Notes: a model not told the origin generated them from the sequence alone. DNA of 64,000 nt from Micromonospora olivasterospora (GCF_007830265.1 NZ_VLKE01000001.1:6881738-6945737), one strand, 5' to 3'. Counted from the stretch's first letter, positions 31,425 through 41,066 are shown. Numbers and translations are program-made.

Positions 31425-34400
31425 TTGGTCGCCGCTGCTTTTTCGACTGTTGAGCTCAGTGAGAGTTCGTTGCGGGTTTTGGAAGGGTTCACCGGGGTGC
31501 GGGTGTCCCGGGCGAAGTTGCCGTTGTTGTGGGATGACATCGGCACGCTGGAGATGCTGGCGGGTCGGGTGCGTACGGTGCTGGGTCCGTTGCTGGAGCA
31601 GACGGTCAGGGCGGTCCGGCAGGCGGGGGAGGGTGAGGCCTTCGACCGGTTCGTGGCGCAGACCGCTCCGTTCGTGGGGAAGATGGCCGAGACGGCCGAT
31701 CTGATGCTCGCCGTGGTGGAGGCGGAGAAGAAGTTCTTCCTGGAGACGGAGACCGGCAAGCGTACGACGGTGGCGATGTTCTCCTTCATGCAGGCCGAGT
31801 TCGCCGCCGCCGCCGCGATGTGGTTCTGGAATCCCGTGGGGGCGGCGGCGCACCTCGCCCAGGCGCGGACGATCATTCAGGTGGTCCTGCGTTCGGCGTT
31901 GGTGCGGTCGGCGGCGAGTAGCACGGCGATGCAGATGCTGACGATGCCGGGTTCTGCGTTGTTGGCGCAGGTGTCGATGATGACCGACGGTCTGCAGTCG
32001 GGGGTGAACTGGTCGGCGGTCGGTAAGCAGGCGGCGTACGCGGGGGCGGTGGCGTTCCTGAGCACGGTGGGCGGGCCGGCGTTGGGCAAGGTCGCTGGCG
32101 CTGTCGCCGCCGCGGTCAGCAAGCTCGGCCTGTCGGACACGACCAAGATGCTGTTGACCGATCTGCTGACGCGGCCGGTGTTGGAGACCGGCACGGAGGG
32201 AATCTTCGGTATCGGTGCCAGCCTGATGGTCGACGGGTACTACGACACCGGCAATCTCGGTGCCGATCTTCTGTCCGGGGCGCTGTCGGGGGCGGGCGGG
32301 TCGGCCGCGAGCGGGCTCGGGCTCGTCGTGAGTCGCGCCATGAATGGGCCCCGGGTGCGGGTGCCGCATATCGCGTTCACGCCCGACGGTAGGCCGGTCC
32401 TGCCGGTGGCGTCGACACCGGTTGGTGTGGACCCGTCCACGGGCTACCAGAGCGGGGTCGACGATCCGAAGGCTGTGGCTGCCGGCACGCAGGCCCCGCC
32501 GCCCACCCCGCCGCCGCTGCCGGCATCGAACATGCTCACGCCGAAGCTGGACCTGCCCGTGCCGCACCTGGACCCGTCGGTGCCGTCGTGGTCGGTGCCG
32601 AGCCTGTCGGTGCCGGCTGCGCCGGCGCCGCAGTGGGTCGCGGCAGCGGGTGGGCCGGTGGTCGAGCGGTGGCGACAGTTCCAGCAGGATCTGGTGGACC
32701 GTTACGGTGGGTTGCTGGCCGGGGTGGCTCGGGCGGGCAAGAGCATGGCCGCGCTCGCCATACCGGTCGAGAGGGTTTTCGCCGGGTGGGTCGACGCCCG
32801 ACAGGGTGATCGGGTTGTTGCGGCTTTCCTGTCCGCGGTCGGTCTGCCCGCTGCCGCGCTGACCGAGGGGTATCTGACGGGTGTCCGGCAGCGGGCGGTG
32901 GCCCGGATGGCCGAGGCGTTGGCGTCCGCGGGTGAGCAGTTCCCGGCCGAGGTGCGGGCGCAGCAGGTGGTCGCCGGGCTGCCGGCGGAGTTCGACCGGC
33001 AGGCGCTGCGCTCGATCGCGCACCTGGCCGTCCAACACCACATCGACCAGTACCTCGCCGCCGGCCTACCCACAGTCGCGGGCACGCCGACAGGCCCCGG
33101 CACGCCGACAGGCACCGGCGTGTCGTCGGCCGCTGGCACACCGGGAGGCGCTGGCACGTCGTCGGGCGCGGGCGTGCCGGCAAGTGCCGGGGCGGGGGTG
33201 CCGTCCGCCGCCGCGGTCGAGGTGGTCGAGAGGGAAACGCGGAACTGGGTGGACCGAAGCCTCGATGCGATCCTCGGCACCTCCGCGCTGCCCGCAGTGC
33301 TGCCCGCCGTGCTGCCCGCTGTGCTGCCCGCTGTGGTGGCCGGTCCCGACGCCGCGCAGGTCAGTGCCGTGGCGAACGTGGTCCGGCAGGTGGTCACCGA
33401 CCTGCCCGCCCGTTTCTCGGCCGCGACCATTGCCGATATCACCGCACCGCACGCCATCCCGTTCCCGGCGGACGCCCCGGCAAGCTGGCGTACCGGCGCG
33501 CCGGCAGTGTCGGTGACTGTCGAGCAGCACACCGCAGCCGCGGCCAGCCTGGCAGAAAAGCAGTTCACCGCCCTGGCCCACCGCTACGGTGTCGACCCGG
33601 CCGGTCACGACACCCTCGCCGAACTGTTCCGAGGAGACTGGGTGGATGGATACCATCAGGTGCTCACGCAGGCCGGCGGCAGCACGCCCGGCATGCCGGA
33701 CACGGCCAGCGCCCGCGGTACGGAGCCGGGCGGCGCTGCCTTCCGCGTTGACGCCACGCCGATCTACGACAGCGACACGACCCCGGTCAGTGACGTGTCC
33801 GTGGCAAGCGATGCGGTGTTCAGCCCCGATCTCGGCTCCAGGGACACGGATTCGACCGGTTTCAGGGACACGGGTTCGATCGGTGACGTGTCGGTGCTGG
33901 ACGAACCGGTCGGTGTCGACTCTGCCGGTTTCGGCGAGCCGGCCGTCGCGGCTACCGGGTCGGCCGGGCAACGAATCCACGAGCTCGCCAGCGGCGGCTA
34001 CGGCCGTGCCAGCGACGCTCAGTTGCGCCGCCTCGCCGCGGACATCGGTATCCAGACGGCGTCGCCGGACGGGGTCCTGCCCCGACTGTTCGAGGTGTCC
34101 AGGGACATCGTCATGGCGGACACGTTCAGCGGGGTGTACTTCGCAGACCCGGCGGCGGCGGATCCGGACGCGGCGGCGGATCGCACGGCGGCGCAGGCGC
34201 TGCCGTGGGTGCGGGGATGGTTCACCATCGCCGGGCACCGGAACCTGGCCGAGCGGCTGGCCGACGATCCCGTGCGTCAGGCCTTGTTCCTCCGGATGCT
34301 CACCGCCTCGCCCGCCTGGCAACACGCCGTCGCGCAGGCGCGACAGCGCGGCGGCGACGCACCCGACATCATGCTGGTCTGGTGCGACGCGGCATGGCAG

Positions 34401-37400
34401 GCACCGGGACAGGCCACCTCCTTCGGTGAATGGCTGCGCACCCGGCTGCGCGCCCGGCGGCTGATGTCGTCCACGCACGAGGTGGACCAGATACCCGGCG
34501 AGCTGCGGCCACACGTGGACGAGCCGGTGCGGTCGGTGTTGTTCTCGGACGCCTCGGTGGAGTTGTTCGGACCGGATCTCGTGGAGGCGGTACGGACCGC
34601 GGACATCATCGACAACGGTCAGGAACCCGGCGTCCGCTGGCCGGACCAGCAAGACTTCGCCGCCGCTGGCGGCCGGCACCGGTGGGCCGGCAACACCTCA
34701 CACGGGCAGTCACCCGATCCAGCGCAAGACGGCGACCCGTCCGGTCCTGGCCCGGCGTCCGCCGCCCAGTGGATGGGGGGCCCGTCGCGGGATCCAAAGG
34801 CGGAATTGCCGGTGCCGGGCCCCGCCCTCGGACCGGACCGCCCGCAGGGTGAGGACCTGTCCTGGCTGGACGACTGGGATGCGCTGCCGATGTCCGGGCT
34901 GGCACCTGCCCCGCCGGCAGGCACGGGGCTGCCCGGGCTGCCCTGGCTGCCCTGGCTGCCCTGGCCGCTGGACGCCCCGGACGCCCCCAGCGCGTCGGCC
35001 TGGACGGCGGGGCCGGCCGCGTCGGCCTGGACGGTGGGGTGGACGGAACCGGGGTGGCCGGTTTCCGGCATTGATGTGACCGCCCACGGTGCTGGGATGT
35101 CCACCGACCCCGGCCAGCCGCGCGATCAGGCCGGCGACGGCGGGGATCTCGGCGACTGGGCCACCTGGCAGGGGCCGGACATGGACTGGCAACCATCCCT
35201 CGCGCCCTCCCCGGCGGTGACCCGCACCGACGCCGGCACTGTCCACGCCGGCGACACCCCCCATCACCCGGCCGACGAGCCACCCACCACCGCCCCACTG
35301 CACCCCGACCAACCCCAACCCACTGCGGGCAGTCAGTGGGTGCGCAACCGGAATGATGCCCAGACGCTGTTCGACCAGCACGCCGACCACATCGCCACCA
35401 CAACACAGCAGCGGGAACAGCTGCCGCAGTTGTGGAACGCCCTGATCAACCATATGGACGACGACGGGACCATCACCGTCACCGAGTCAGCCCTCGCCGC
35501 AGCGACATCCACACCGCAGACGACGGTGCATAAACGGATCGTGGTATTGCGCGACAGTGGTCTGCTGCAGCTGGTCCAGGAAGCACACAGTCGCGTGGCG
35601 GCGCGGTACGCGGTGAGCGATCCGGGTCAGCCCCGGCAAGCACCGATGCCGGACCTTCCCGCGGGCAGCCAGTGGGTACGCAACCGGAATGATGCCCAGA
35701 CGCTGTTCGACCAGCACGCCGACCACATCGCCACCACAACACAGCAGCGGGAACAGCTGCCGCAGTTGTGGAACGCCCTGATCAACCATATGGGCGCCGA
35801 CGGGATCATCACCGTCACCGAGTCAGCCCTCGCCGCAGCGACATCCACACCGAAGCAGACGGTGCATGACCGGATCAGGGTATTGCGCGACAGTGGTCTG
35901 CTGCAGCTGGTCCAGGAAGGACGCCGTGGTATGGCGGCGCGGTACGGGGTGAGCGATCCGGGTCGGCCCCGGCAAGCACCGTTGCCGGGCCTTCCCGCGG
36001 GCAGCCAGTGGGTACGCAACCGGAATGATGCCCGGACGCTGTTCAACCAGCACGCCGACCACATCGCCACCACAACACAGCAGCGGGAACAGCTGCCGAA
36101 GTTGTGGAACGCCCTGATCAACCATATGGACGACGACGGGACCATCACCGCCAGCGAGTCAGCCCTCGCCGCAGCGACATCCACACCGCGGCCGACGGTG
36201 CATAAACGGATCGTGGCATTACGCGACCGTGGTCTGCTGCAGCTGGTCCAGGAAGCACACCGTGGCGTGGCGGCGCGGTACGCGGTGACCGATCCAGGTC
36301 AGCCCCGGCAAGCACCGGTGCCGGGCCCCGCCCCCGAACCGGACCGCCCACAGGGTAGTGAGGATCTGTCCCGGCTGAACCACGGGGATACGTCACCGAT
36401 GCCCGGGCCGGTACCTGCCCCGCCAGCGGGCACGGGCCTGCCCGGGCTCTCAGGGCCGCCCGGGCCGCTGGACGCCCCGGACGCCCTCACGGCGTCGGCC
36501 TGGCCGGCGGGGCCGCCCGCGTCGGCCTGGCCGATGGAGGAGGGACCGGCGGGACCGGCGGGGCCGGTTTCCGGCATTGATGTGACCACCCACGGTGCTG
36601 CGATCTCCACCGACCCCGGCCAGCCGCGCGATCAGGCCGGCGACGGCAGCGGGAACCTCGGCGACTGGGCCACCTGGCAGGAGGACCCAGCCCTCGATCT
36701 GTTTGATCCGCTCCATCCGGCGGCGTGGGTCGGCCCGCCCACGGCCGTGGGCACGGGACTCTACCCCGGGCCGCAACCGATGGATCCGTCCTGGGCGCAA
36801 GCCCCGCCCGGCCCGACACCGTGGTCGCCGCCCAGCGGCGACCAGCCCAGCCAGTTCCCAGGGACACAGTCGTTCCCGCCCGGACCGGGCATGCAGGAAC
36901 CGGCACCTCAGTCGCCGATGCCCGGGCCGGCACCTGCCCCGCCGGCGGACACGGGGCTGCCCGGGCTGCCCTGGCTGCCCGGGCCGCTGGACGACCCGGA
37001 CGCCCCCACCGCGTCGGCCTGGACGGCGGGGCCGCCCGCGTCGGCCCGGACGGCGGGGTGGGCGGAACCGGGGTGGCCGGTACCCGGCATGGGCGTGACC
37101 GACGGGCACGGTGCGGCGATCTCCACCGACTTCGACCAGCCGGGCATCGACGATCAGGCCAGCGACGGCGGGAACCTCGGCGACTGGGCCGGCGACGGCG
37201 GGAACCTCGGCGACTGGGCCACCTACCAGGGGCCGGACATGGACTGGCAGCCATCCCTCGCGTCCTGGCCGGCGGTGGCCCGCACCGACGCCGGCGCTGT
37301 CCACGCCGGCGGCACCCCCCATCACCCGGCCGACCAGCCACCCACCACGCCCGCCTCGCCGCACCCCGACCAACCCCAACCCCAACCCGCTGCGGACAGC

Positions 37401-38558
37401 CGGCGGGTGCGCGACCCGGGCGAGGCCCGGGCGCTGTTCGACCAGCACGCCGGCCACATCGCCACCACAACACCGCAGCGGGACCGGCTGCGGCAGTTGT
37501 GGAACGCCCTGATCGACCGGATGGACGACAACGGGATCATCACCGCCAGCGTGTCAGACCTCGCCGAGGCGACATCCACACCGCGGCCGACGGTGCATCG
37601 CCGGATCGGGGTATTGCGCGACAGTGGTCTGCTGCAGCTGGTCCAGGAAGCACACGGTCGCGGGGCGGCGCGGTACGGGGTGAGCGATCCGGGTCCGCCC
37701 CGGCAAGCACCGCTGCCGGCCCCTCCCGAGGGCAGCCAGTGGGTACGCGACCCGGGCGAGGCCCGGGCGCTGTTCGACCAGCACGCCGGCCACATCGCCA
37801 CCACAACACGGCAGCGGGAACCGCTGCGGCAGTTGTGGAACGCCCTGATCGACCGGATGGACGACAACCGGATCATCACCGCCAGCCTGTCAGACCTCGC
37901 CGAGGCGACATCCACACCGCAGCAGACGGTGCATCACCGGATCGGGGTATTGCGCGACAGTGGTCTGCTGCAGCGGGTCCAGGAAGCACACAGTCGTGTG
38001 GCGGCGCGGTACGGGGTGAGCGCTCCGGTTCAGCCCCGGCAAGCACCACCGCCGGGCCCTGCCCTCGGACCGGACCGCCCGCAGGGTGAGGACCTGTCCT
38101 GGCTGGACCACGGGGCTACGGTGCCGATGCCCGGGCCGGCACCTGCCCCGCCGGCGGGCACGGGCATGCCTGGGCTGCCCGGGCCGTTGGACGACCCGGA
38201 CGCCCCCACCGCGTCGTCCTGGCCGGCGGGGTGGGCGGAACCGGGGTGGCCGGTACCCGGCATGGGCGTGACCGACGGGCACGGTGCTGCGATCTCCACC
38301 GACTTCGACCAGCCGGGCATCGACAATCAGGCCAGCGACGGCGGGAACCTCGGCGACTGGGCCACCTACGAGGTGGACCCAGCCGGTTCGCTCGATGTGG
38401 ACCCGGCCGATCTGCTCTATCCGTTTGCGGCCGTGGGCACGGAACCCGACCCCGAGCCGCAACCGATGGATCCGCCCCGGCCGCAGGCCCCGCCCGGCCC
38501 GACATCGTGGTCGCAGCTCAGCGGCGACCAGCCCAGCCAGTCCCCCGGGACTCAGTAG
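31425..38558 (+). CDS. Giant gene B: polymorphic-toxin-like protein with a distinct effector region and five winged-helix modules
   Basis: A single open frame of 2,377 residues from TTG 31425, matched by the same TTG in gene C. Residues 1-350 are almost the same as in A and C (helical, WXG100-like, with FFLETETGKRTT and hydrophobic AVGKQAAYAGAVAF). A Pro-rich stalk and coiled region follow to about 760. Residues about 845-1075 differ completely from A (IHELASGGYGRASDAQLRRL, DIVMADTFSGVYFADP, SSTHEVDQIPGELRPH, DASVELFGPDLVEAVRTADI): an unknown candidate effector. Winged-helix modules stand at about 1301-1402, 1412-1514, 1524-1627, 1990-2093 and 2102-2203. The TAG stop replaces a Ser codon (TCG) in the linker and linker homology runs on for some 50 bases. 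No signal peptide is visible. Confidence 0.78.
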   Translation: MVAAAFSTVELSESSLRVLEGFTGVRVSRAKLPLLWDDIGTLEMLAGRVRTVLGPLLEQTVRAVRQAGEGEAFDRFVAQTAPFVGKMAETADLMLAVVEAEKKFFLETETGKRTTVAMFSFMQAEFAAAAAMWFWNPVGAAAHLAQARTIIQVVLRSALVRSAASSTAMQMLTMPGSALLAQVSMMTDGLQSGVNWSAVGKQAAYAGAVAFLSTVGGPALGKVAGAVAAAVSKLGLSDTTKMLLTDLLTRPVLETGTEGIFGIGASLMVDGYYDTGNLGADLLSGALSGAGGSAASGLGLVVSRAMNGPRVRVPHIAFTPDGRPVLPVASTPVGVDPSTGYQSGVDDPKAVAAGTQAPPPTPPPLPASNMLTPKLDLPVPHLDPSVPSWSVPSLSVPAAPAPQWVAAAGGPVVERWRQFQQDLVDRYGGLLAGVARAGKSMAALAIPVERVFAGWVDARQGDRVVAAFLSAVGLPAAALTEGYLTGVRQRAVARMAEALASAGEQFPAEVRAQQVVAGLPAEFDRQALRSIAHLAVQHHIDQYLAAGLPTVAGTPTGPGTPTGTGVSSAAGTPGGAGTSSGAGVPASAGAGVPSAAAVEVVERETRNWVDRSLDAILGTSALPAVLPAVLPAVLPAVVAGPDAAQVSAVANVVRQVVTDLPARFSAATIADITAPHAIPFPADAPASWRTGAPAVSVTVEQHTAAAASLAEKQFTALAHRYGVDPAGHDTLAELFRGDWVDGYHQVLTQAGGSTPGMPDTASARGTEPGGAAFRVDATPIYDSDTTPVSDVSVASDAVFSPDLGSRDTDSTGFRDTGSIGDVSVLDEPVGVDSAGFGEPAVAATGSAGQRIHELASGGYGRASDAQLRRLAADIGIQTASPDGVLPRLFEVSRDIVMADTFSGVYFADPAAADPDAAADRTAAQALPWVRGWFTIAGHRNLAERLADDPVRQALFLRMLTASPAWQHAVAQARQRGGDAPDIMLVWCDAAWQAPGQATSFGEWLRTRLRARRLMSSTHEVDQIPGELRPHVDEPVRSVLFSDASVELFGPDLVEAVRTADIIDNGQEPGVRWPDQQDFAAAGGRHRWAGNTSHGQSPDPAQDGDPSGPGPASAAQWMGGPSRDPKAELPVPGPALGPDRPQGEDLSWLDDWDALPMSGLAPAPPAGTGLPGLPWLPWLPWPLDAPDAPSASAWTAGPAASAWTVGWTEPGWPVSGIDVTAHGAGMSTDPGQPRDQAGDGGDLGDWATWQGPDMDWQPSLAPSPAVTRTDAGTVHAGDTPHHPADEPPTTAPLHPDQPQPTAGSQWVRNRNDAQTLFDQHADHIATTTQQREQLPQLWNALINHMDDDGTITVTESALAAATSTPQTTVHKRIVVLRDSGLLQLVQEAHSRVAARYAVSDPGQPRQAPMPDLPAGSQWVRNRNDAQTLFDQHADHIATTTQQREQLPQLWNALINHMGADGIITVTESALAAATSTPKQTVHDRIRVLRDSGLLQLVQEGRRGMAARYGVSDPGRPRQAPLPGLPAGSQWVRNRNDARTLFNQHADHIATTTQQREQLPKLWNALINHMDDDGTITASESALAAATSTPRPTVHKRIVALRDRGLLQLVQEAHRGVAARYAVTDPGQPRQAPVPGPAPEPDRPQGSEDLSRLNHGDTSPMPGPVPAPPAGTGLPGLSGPPGPLDAPDALTASAWPAGPPASAWPMEEGPAGPAGPVSGIDVTTHGAAISTDPGQPRDQAGDGSGNLGDWATWQEDPALDLFDPLHPAAWVGPPTAVGTGLYPGPQPMDPSWAQAPPGPTPWSPPSGDQPSQFPGTQSFPPGPGMQEPAPQSPMPGPAPAPPADTGLPGLPWLPGPLDDPDAPTASAWTAGPPASARTAGWAEPGWPVPGMGVTDGHGAAISTDFDQPGIDDQASDGGNLGDWAGDGGNLGDWATYQGPDMDWQPSLASWPAVARTDAGAVHAGGTPHHPADQPPTTPASPHPDQPQPQPAADSRRVRDPGEARALFDQHAGHIATTTPQRDRLRQLWNALIDRMDDNGIITASVSDLAEATSTPRPTVHRRIGVLRDSGLLQLVQEAHGRGAARYGVSDPGPPRQAPLPAPPEGSQWVRDPGEARALFDQHAGHIATTTRQREPLRQLWNALIDRMDDNRIITASLSDLAEATSTPQQTVHHRIGVLRDSGLLQRVQEAHSRVAARYGVSAPVQPRQAPPPGPALGPDRPQGEDLSWLDHGATVPMPGPAPAPPAGTGMPGLPGPLDDPDAPTASSWPAGWAEPGWPVPGMGVTDGHGAAISTDFDQPGIDNQASDGGNLGDWATYEVDPAGSLDVDPADLLYPFAAVGTEPDPEPQPMDPPRPQAPPGPTSWSQLSGDQPSQSPGTQ
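35327..36308 (+). repeat. Three tandem winged-helix modules of gene B (B1-B3)
   Basis: Modules lie at 35327-35630, 35661-35966 and 35998-36308, period about 336 bases. Each contains RNDAQTLFDQHADHIATTTQ, LWNALINHMDDDGTITV, ESALAAATSTP and VHKRIVVLRDSGLLQLVQE. They are near-identical apart from the turn and recognition-helix start (TPQTTVHKRI, TPKQTVHDRI, TPRPTVHKRI) and the wing (SRVAARY, RGMAARY, RGVAARY). Confidence 0.78.
37394..38033 (+). repeat. Two tandem winged-helix modules of gene B (B4-B5)
   Basis: Modules lie at 37394-37704 and 37731-38033 with DPGEARALFDQHAGHIATTT, IDRMDDNGIITASVSDLAEA and VHRRIGVLRDSGLLQLVQEA. They are closer to module A7 than to B1-B3, so modules have moved between paralogues. 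Confidence 0.75.
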
Positions 38559-38735
38559 TTCCCGCCGGGACCGGGCGTGCAGGACTCGGCACCTCAGATC
38601 GCGCGGCCTGCCGGTCCGGGCGGCTGACCGCCCCGGCGGGCCTGTCCGCGTGGACAGCTCCGAGACCAGATCCAGTACATGCTTCTGGCAATCGGCCAGG
38701 GTCGCCCCGGCTGCGTTTGCCGAAAGGGCCTCGCC
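38559..38735 (+). pseudogene. Linker remnant past the gene B stop, then unassigned DNA
   Basis: The first 50 bases still follow the paralogous linker (FPPGPGVQDSAPQ in frame after TAG), showing that the reading frame was once longer. From about 38610 on no coding sequence is recognised. Confidence 0.55.
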
Positions 38736-38864
38736 GTAGTTTCCGGACCGGACCGAAAACAACGCCAGCCCTGATCGCGGCCCCGTACGAACGCCAGGGA
38801 ACTTGGATATCCATCACGTCCTTGACCAGCGTTGGCGTTGTTTTCGGTCCGGAAACTACCGGCG
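38736..38864. repeat. MITE-like inverted repeat
   Basis: Arms reading gtagtttccggaccg...gaaaacaacgcca on the left and its complement on the right pair over about 28 bases (the left arm has an extra ggacc), with weaker pairing further in. The whole is about 128 bp with no gene inside: a miniature inverted-repeat element or a long hairpin. Confidence 0.5.
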
Positions 38865-39148
38865 GGCCGGATGATGTCCGTCTGATCCAACTGTCATCAA
38901 ACGCTGTGGTCGACTCGGATCGGCCTGCATTGGATCGGGGGGTCGGATTCCCGTGGTCGGGAGTGATCCATTGGCTCCGTTCCGTACCTGTCGTCAAATG
39001 GTCCTCTGCCGACAGAGACATCCGGGGCGAATGCCGCATGCCCGGCCAGACACTCAACCCCGCACCCTAAAGATCAACTACAGTAAATGATCCCGGGTGA
39101 CATGAGCGTTAGGAGACCCCTAAGGCCCGTGAAACTCAAGAACTAAAA
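38865..39148. other. Unassigned stretch
   Basis: About 285 bases of lower GC than the rest, with no supported gene, repeat or RNA. The giant genes B (plus) and C (minus) converge on it. Confidence 0.5.
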
Positions 39149-39240
39149 CTAAAGCAGAAGGTGTAAATCAAATGGCAACTCAAGACCTTGACCCGTTCCG
39201 GGTGGCGGTGGAGGGAGCGGCGGCGCCGCCTCCCGCCAAT

Positions 39241-40231
39241 GAGCTGATCTCAGCGACGCGAATGTGTTGATTGGTGCGACACGGATGAAGGCACTCAGGC
39301 CGGACAGTGCTGGAAGTGGACGTGAGGTCCTCGGTAGGTAGTTCTCACCACAAGATCACCCACACGGTGAGGACCCCACGTGATCGCATATCGTGCCATG
39401 GTCGACGTCCCGAGGGAACTCGTGCGGTACCTCAGCCGGCTGCTTGCCGCGGAACGCCGAGCCAAGGGGACACGGCGCGGCACCCGCGCGTTGACCTGCT
39501 TCTACCAGGCACTGCTGGTGCTGGTCTGGTTCCGCAAGGCCGAGGACGTGACCCTGCTCGGCGCCGGGTTCGGCATCTCCCGGGCGACCGCGTACCGCTA
39601 CCGCGACGAGGGCATCGCCGTGCTCGCCGCGCAGGCGCAGGATCTGCACACCGCGCTGCGCCGAGTCGCCGACGACGGCTGGTCCCACGTGATCCTCGAC
39701 GGCAAGCTGTTCGACTGCGACCGGCTCACCGAGACCACCCTGTCGGTCAAGGGCGAGATCATCGACGCCTGGTACTCCGGAAAGCACCGCGACTTCGGCG
39801 CGAACATCCAAGCGATCATCCGCCCGGACGGACTGCCGATCTGGACATCGGCGGCGATGCCCGGGCACCTGCACGACACCAGCTGCGCCCGCGAACTCGG
39901 GGTGACCGCCGCGCTGAACTGGTCCGCCGCCGAACTGGACCTACCCGCACTGGCCGACTCCGGCTACGAAAGCGCAGGCCACGGCATCAAGACCCCAGTC
40001 AAGCAGCCTACTGACGGCAGCCGGCTCGCACCCGACAACCGCGCCTACAACCGGCTGCTGCGCGGGCTGCGCTGGCAAGGCGAATGCGGCTTCGCCATCC
40101 TGATCGGACGCTGGAAAACGCTACGCCATACCACCGCCAGCCCACGCCGGATCGGCGACGTCGTCGCCGCCGCGCTGCATCTGACTCATTTCGAGTACAA
40201 GTACCTACCCGAATCTTGTTGAGATCACTTC
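39241..40231. mobile_element. IS5-family insertion sequence inside gene C
   Basis: A 991-bp element with 14-base imperfect inverted ends (GAGCTGATCTCAGC / GAAGTGATCTCAAC, 11 of 14 match) and a 3-base target duplication AAT (39238-39240 and 40232-40234). The borders are confirmed because removing the element plus one AAT restores the host frame as VGRYWREAAPP, identical in form to the neighbouring repeat unit (VGTYWREAAPP). Confidence 0.85.
39380..40222 (+). CDS. IS5-family DDE transposase
   Basis: This 280-residue transposase has an N-terminal HTH (FGISRATAYRYRDEGIAVL) and an RNase-H-like core with Asp in VILDGKLFDCDR, Asp in LADSGYESAG and a C-terminal GFAILIGRWK in place of the usual Glu segment. 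It is complete within its IS. GTG 39380 is taken as the start; ATG 39398 is also possible. Confidence 0.88.
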   Translation: MIAYRAMVDVPRELVRYLSRLLAAERRAKGTRRGTRALTCFYQALLVLVWFRKAEDVTLLGAGFGISRATAYRYRDEGIAVLAAQAQDLHTALRRVADDGWSHVILDGKLFDCDRLTETTLSVKGEIIDAWYSGKHRDFGANIQAIIRPDGLPIWTSAAMPGHLHDTSCARELGVTAALNWSAAELDLPALADSGYESAGHGIKTPVKQPTDGSRLAPDNRAYNRLLRGLRWQGECGFAILIGRWKTLRHTTASPRRIGDVVAAALHLTHFEYKYLPESC

Positions 40232-40234
40232 AAT

Positions 40235-40740
40235 ATCTCCCGACCGATTCTTGGCTGATCAGTTTGCCGGATAGTGTGGCTACCTCATCCTCGGTGTAGC
40301 GGTGGCCGTCGGGGGCGGTCTTACCCTGTAGTCCCTGTGCCCAGGCTTTCACCCATGCGGCCATCCCCCGCCCCAACTTTTTCTTTTTGGGCAGGGATAC
40401 CCGGTCGGGGAGTTCACCCTTTTCTCCCAGCGCCTTCAGGTATTCGCGAAGGGTGGCGGGCCCGTCCTTGCTGGGCCGCCAAGTGACCACGTGATCTGGT
40501 GGTGGGGGCAGCGGCGGCGCCGCCTCCCGCCAATATGTCCCGACCGATTCTTGGATGATCAGTTTGCCGGATAGTGTGGCTACCTCCTTCTGGCTGTAGC
40601 GGTGGCCGTCGGGGGCGGGCTTACCCTGCAGTCCCTGTGCCCAGGCTTTCACCCATGCGGCCATCCCCGGCCCCAGCCTCCCCTGTTCGTCGGGGGTCAG
40701 GGATACCCGGTCGGGGAGTTCACCCTTTTGTCCGGGTGGG
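40235..40740 (-). repeat. 102-residue HTH-like repeat cassette of gene C
   Basis: One full and one IS-split unit read KGELPDRVSL, GMAAWVKAWAQGLQGK-x-APDGHRY, then EVATLSGKLIxQESVGxYWRE, a Pro stretch and HVVTWRPSKDGPATLREYLKALGE. The part EVATLSG...QESVGRYWRE has helix-turn-helix spacing. It is unrelated in sequence to the A/B module but sits in the same C-terminal place, so different DNA-binding-like repeats appear to occupy one slot. Confidence 0.6.
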
Positions 40741-40982
40741 CGACACGCTCGGGTACCGTGTCGAGGATCTCCATCAGTTGCGGCCAGCCCATGGTGGGCG
40801 CGAGCCGGCCGTCCGGTCCGATGATCCGGTCGTCGAACACCACCCGGTTGCCCAACCGCTTGTACACGGTGTGGAACACATCGAGAGTGGCCGCCACGCA
40901 CCACCACAGGTCACCGCTGCCGGGACGCACCTGCTCCGCAGCGGCCCAGTTAGCGACCCGCTGCCCGGACTCGAACATCCCG

Positions 40983-41066
40983 ACGGCCTGCCCGGTTGCC
41001 GCAACGGCCTGCCCGGTTGCCGCAACGGCCTGCCCGGTTGCCGCAACGGCCTGCCCGGTTGCCGCG
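40983..41066 (-). repeat. Four 21-bp tandem repeats in gene C
   Basis: Four near-perfect copies of a 21-base unit encode AVAATGQ four times in the spacer before the papain-like domain. Gene A has a single copy at this place (AAATGQ), so the array is a recent expansion. Confidence 0.85.
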
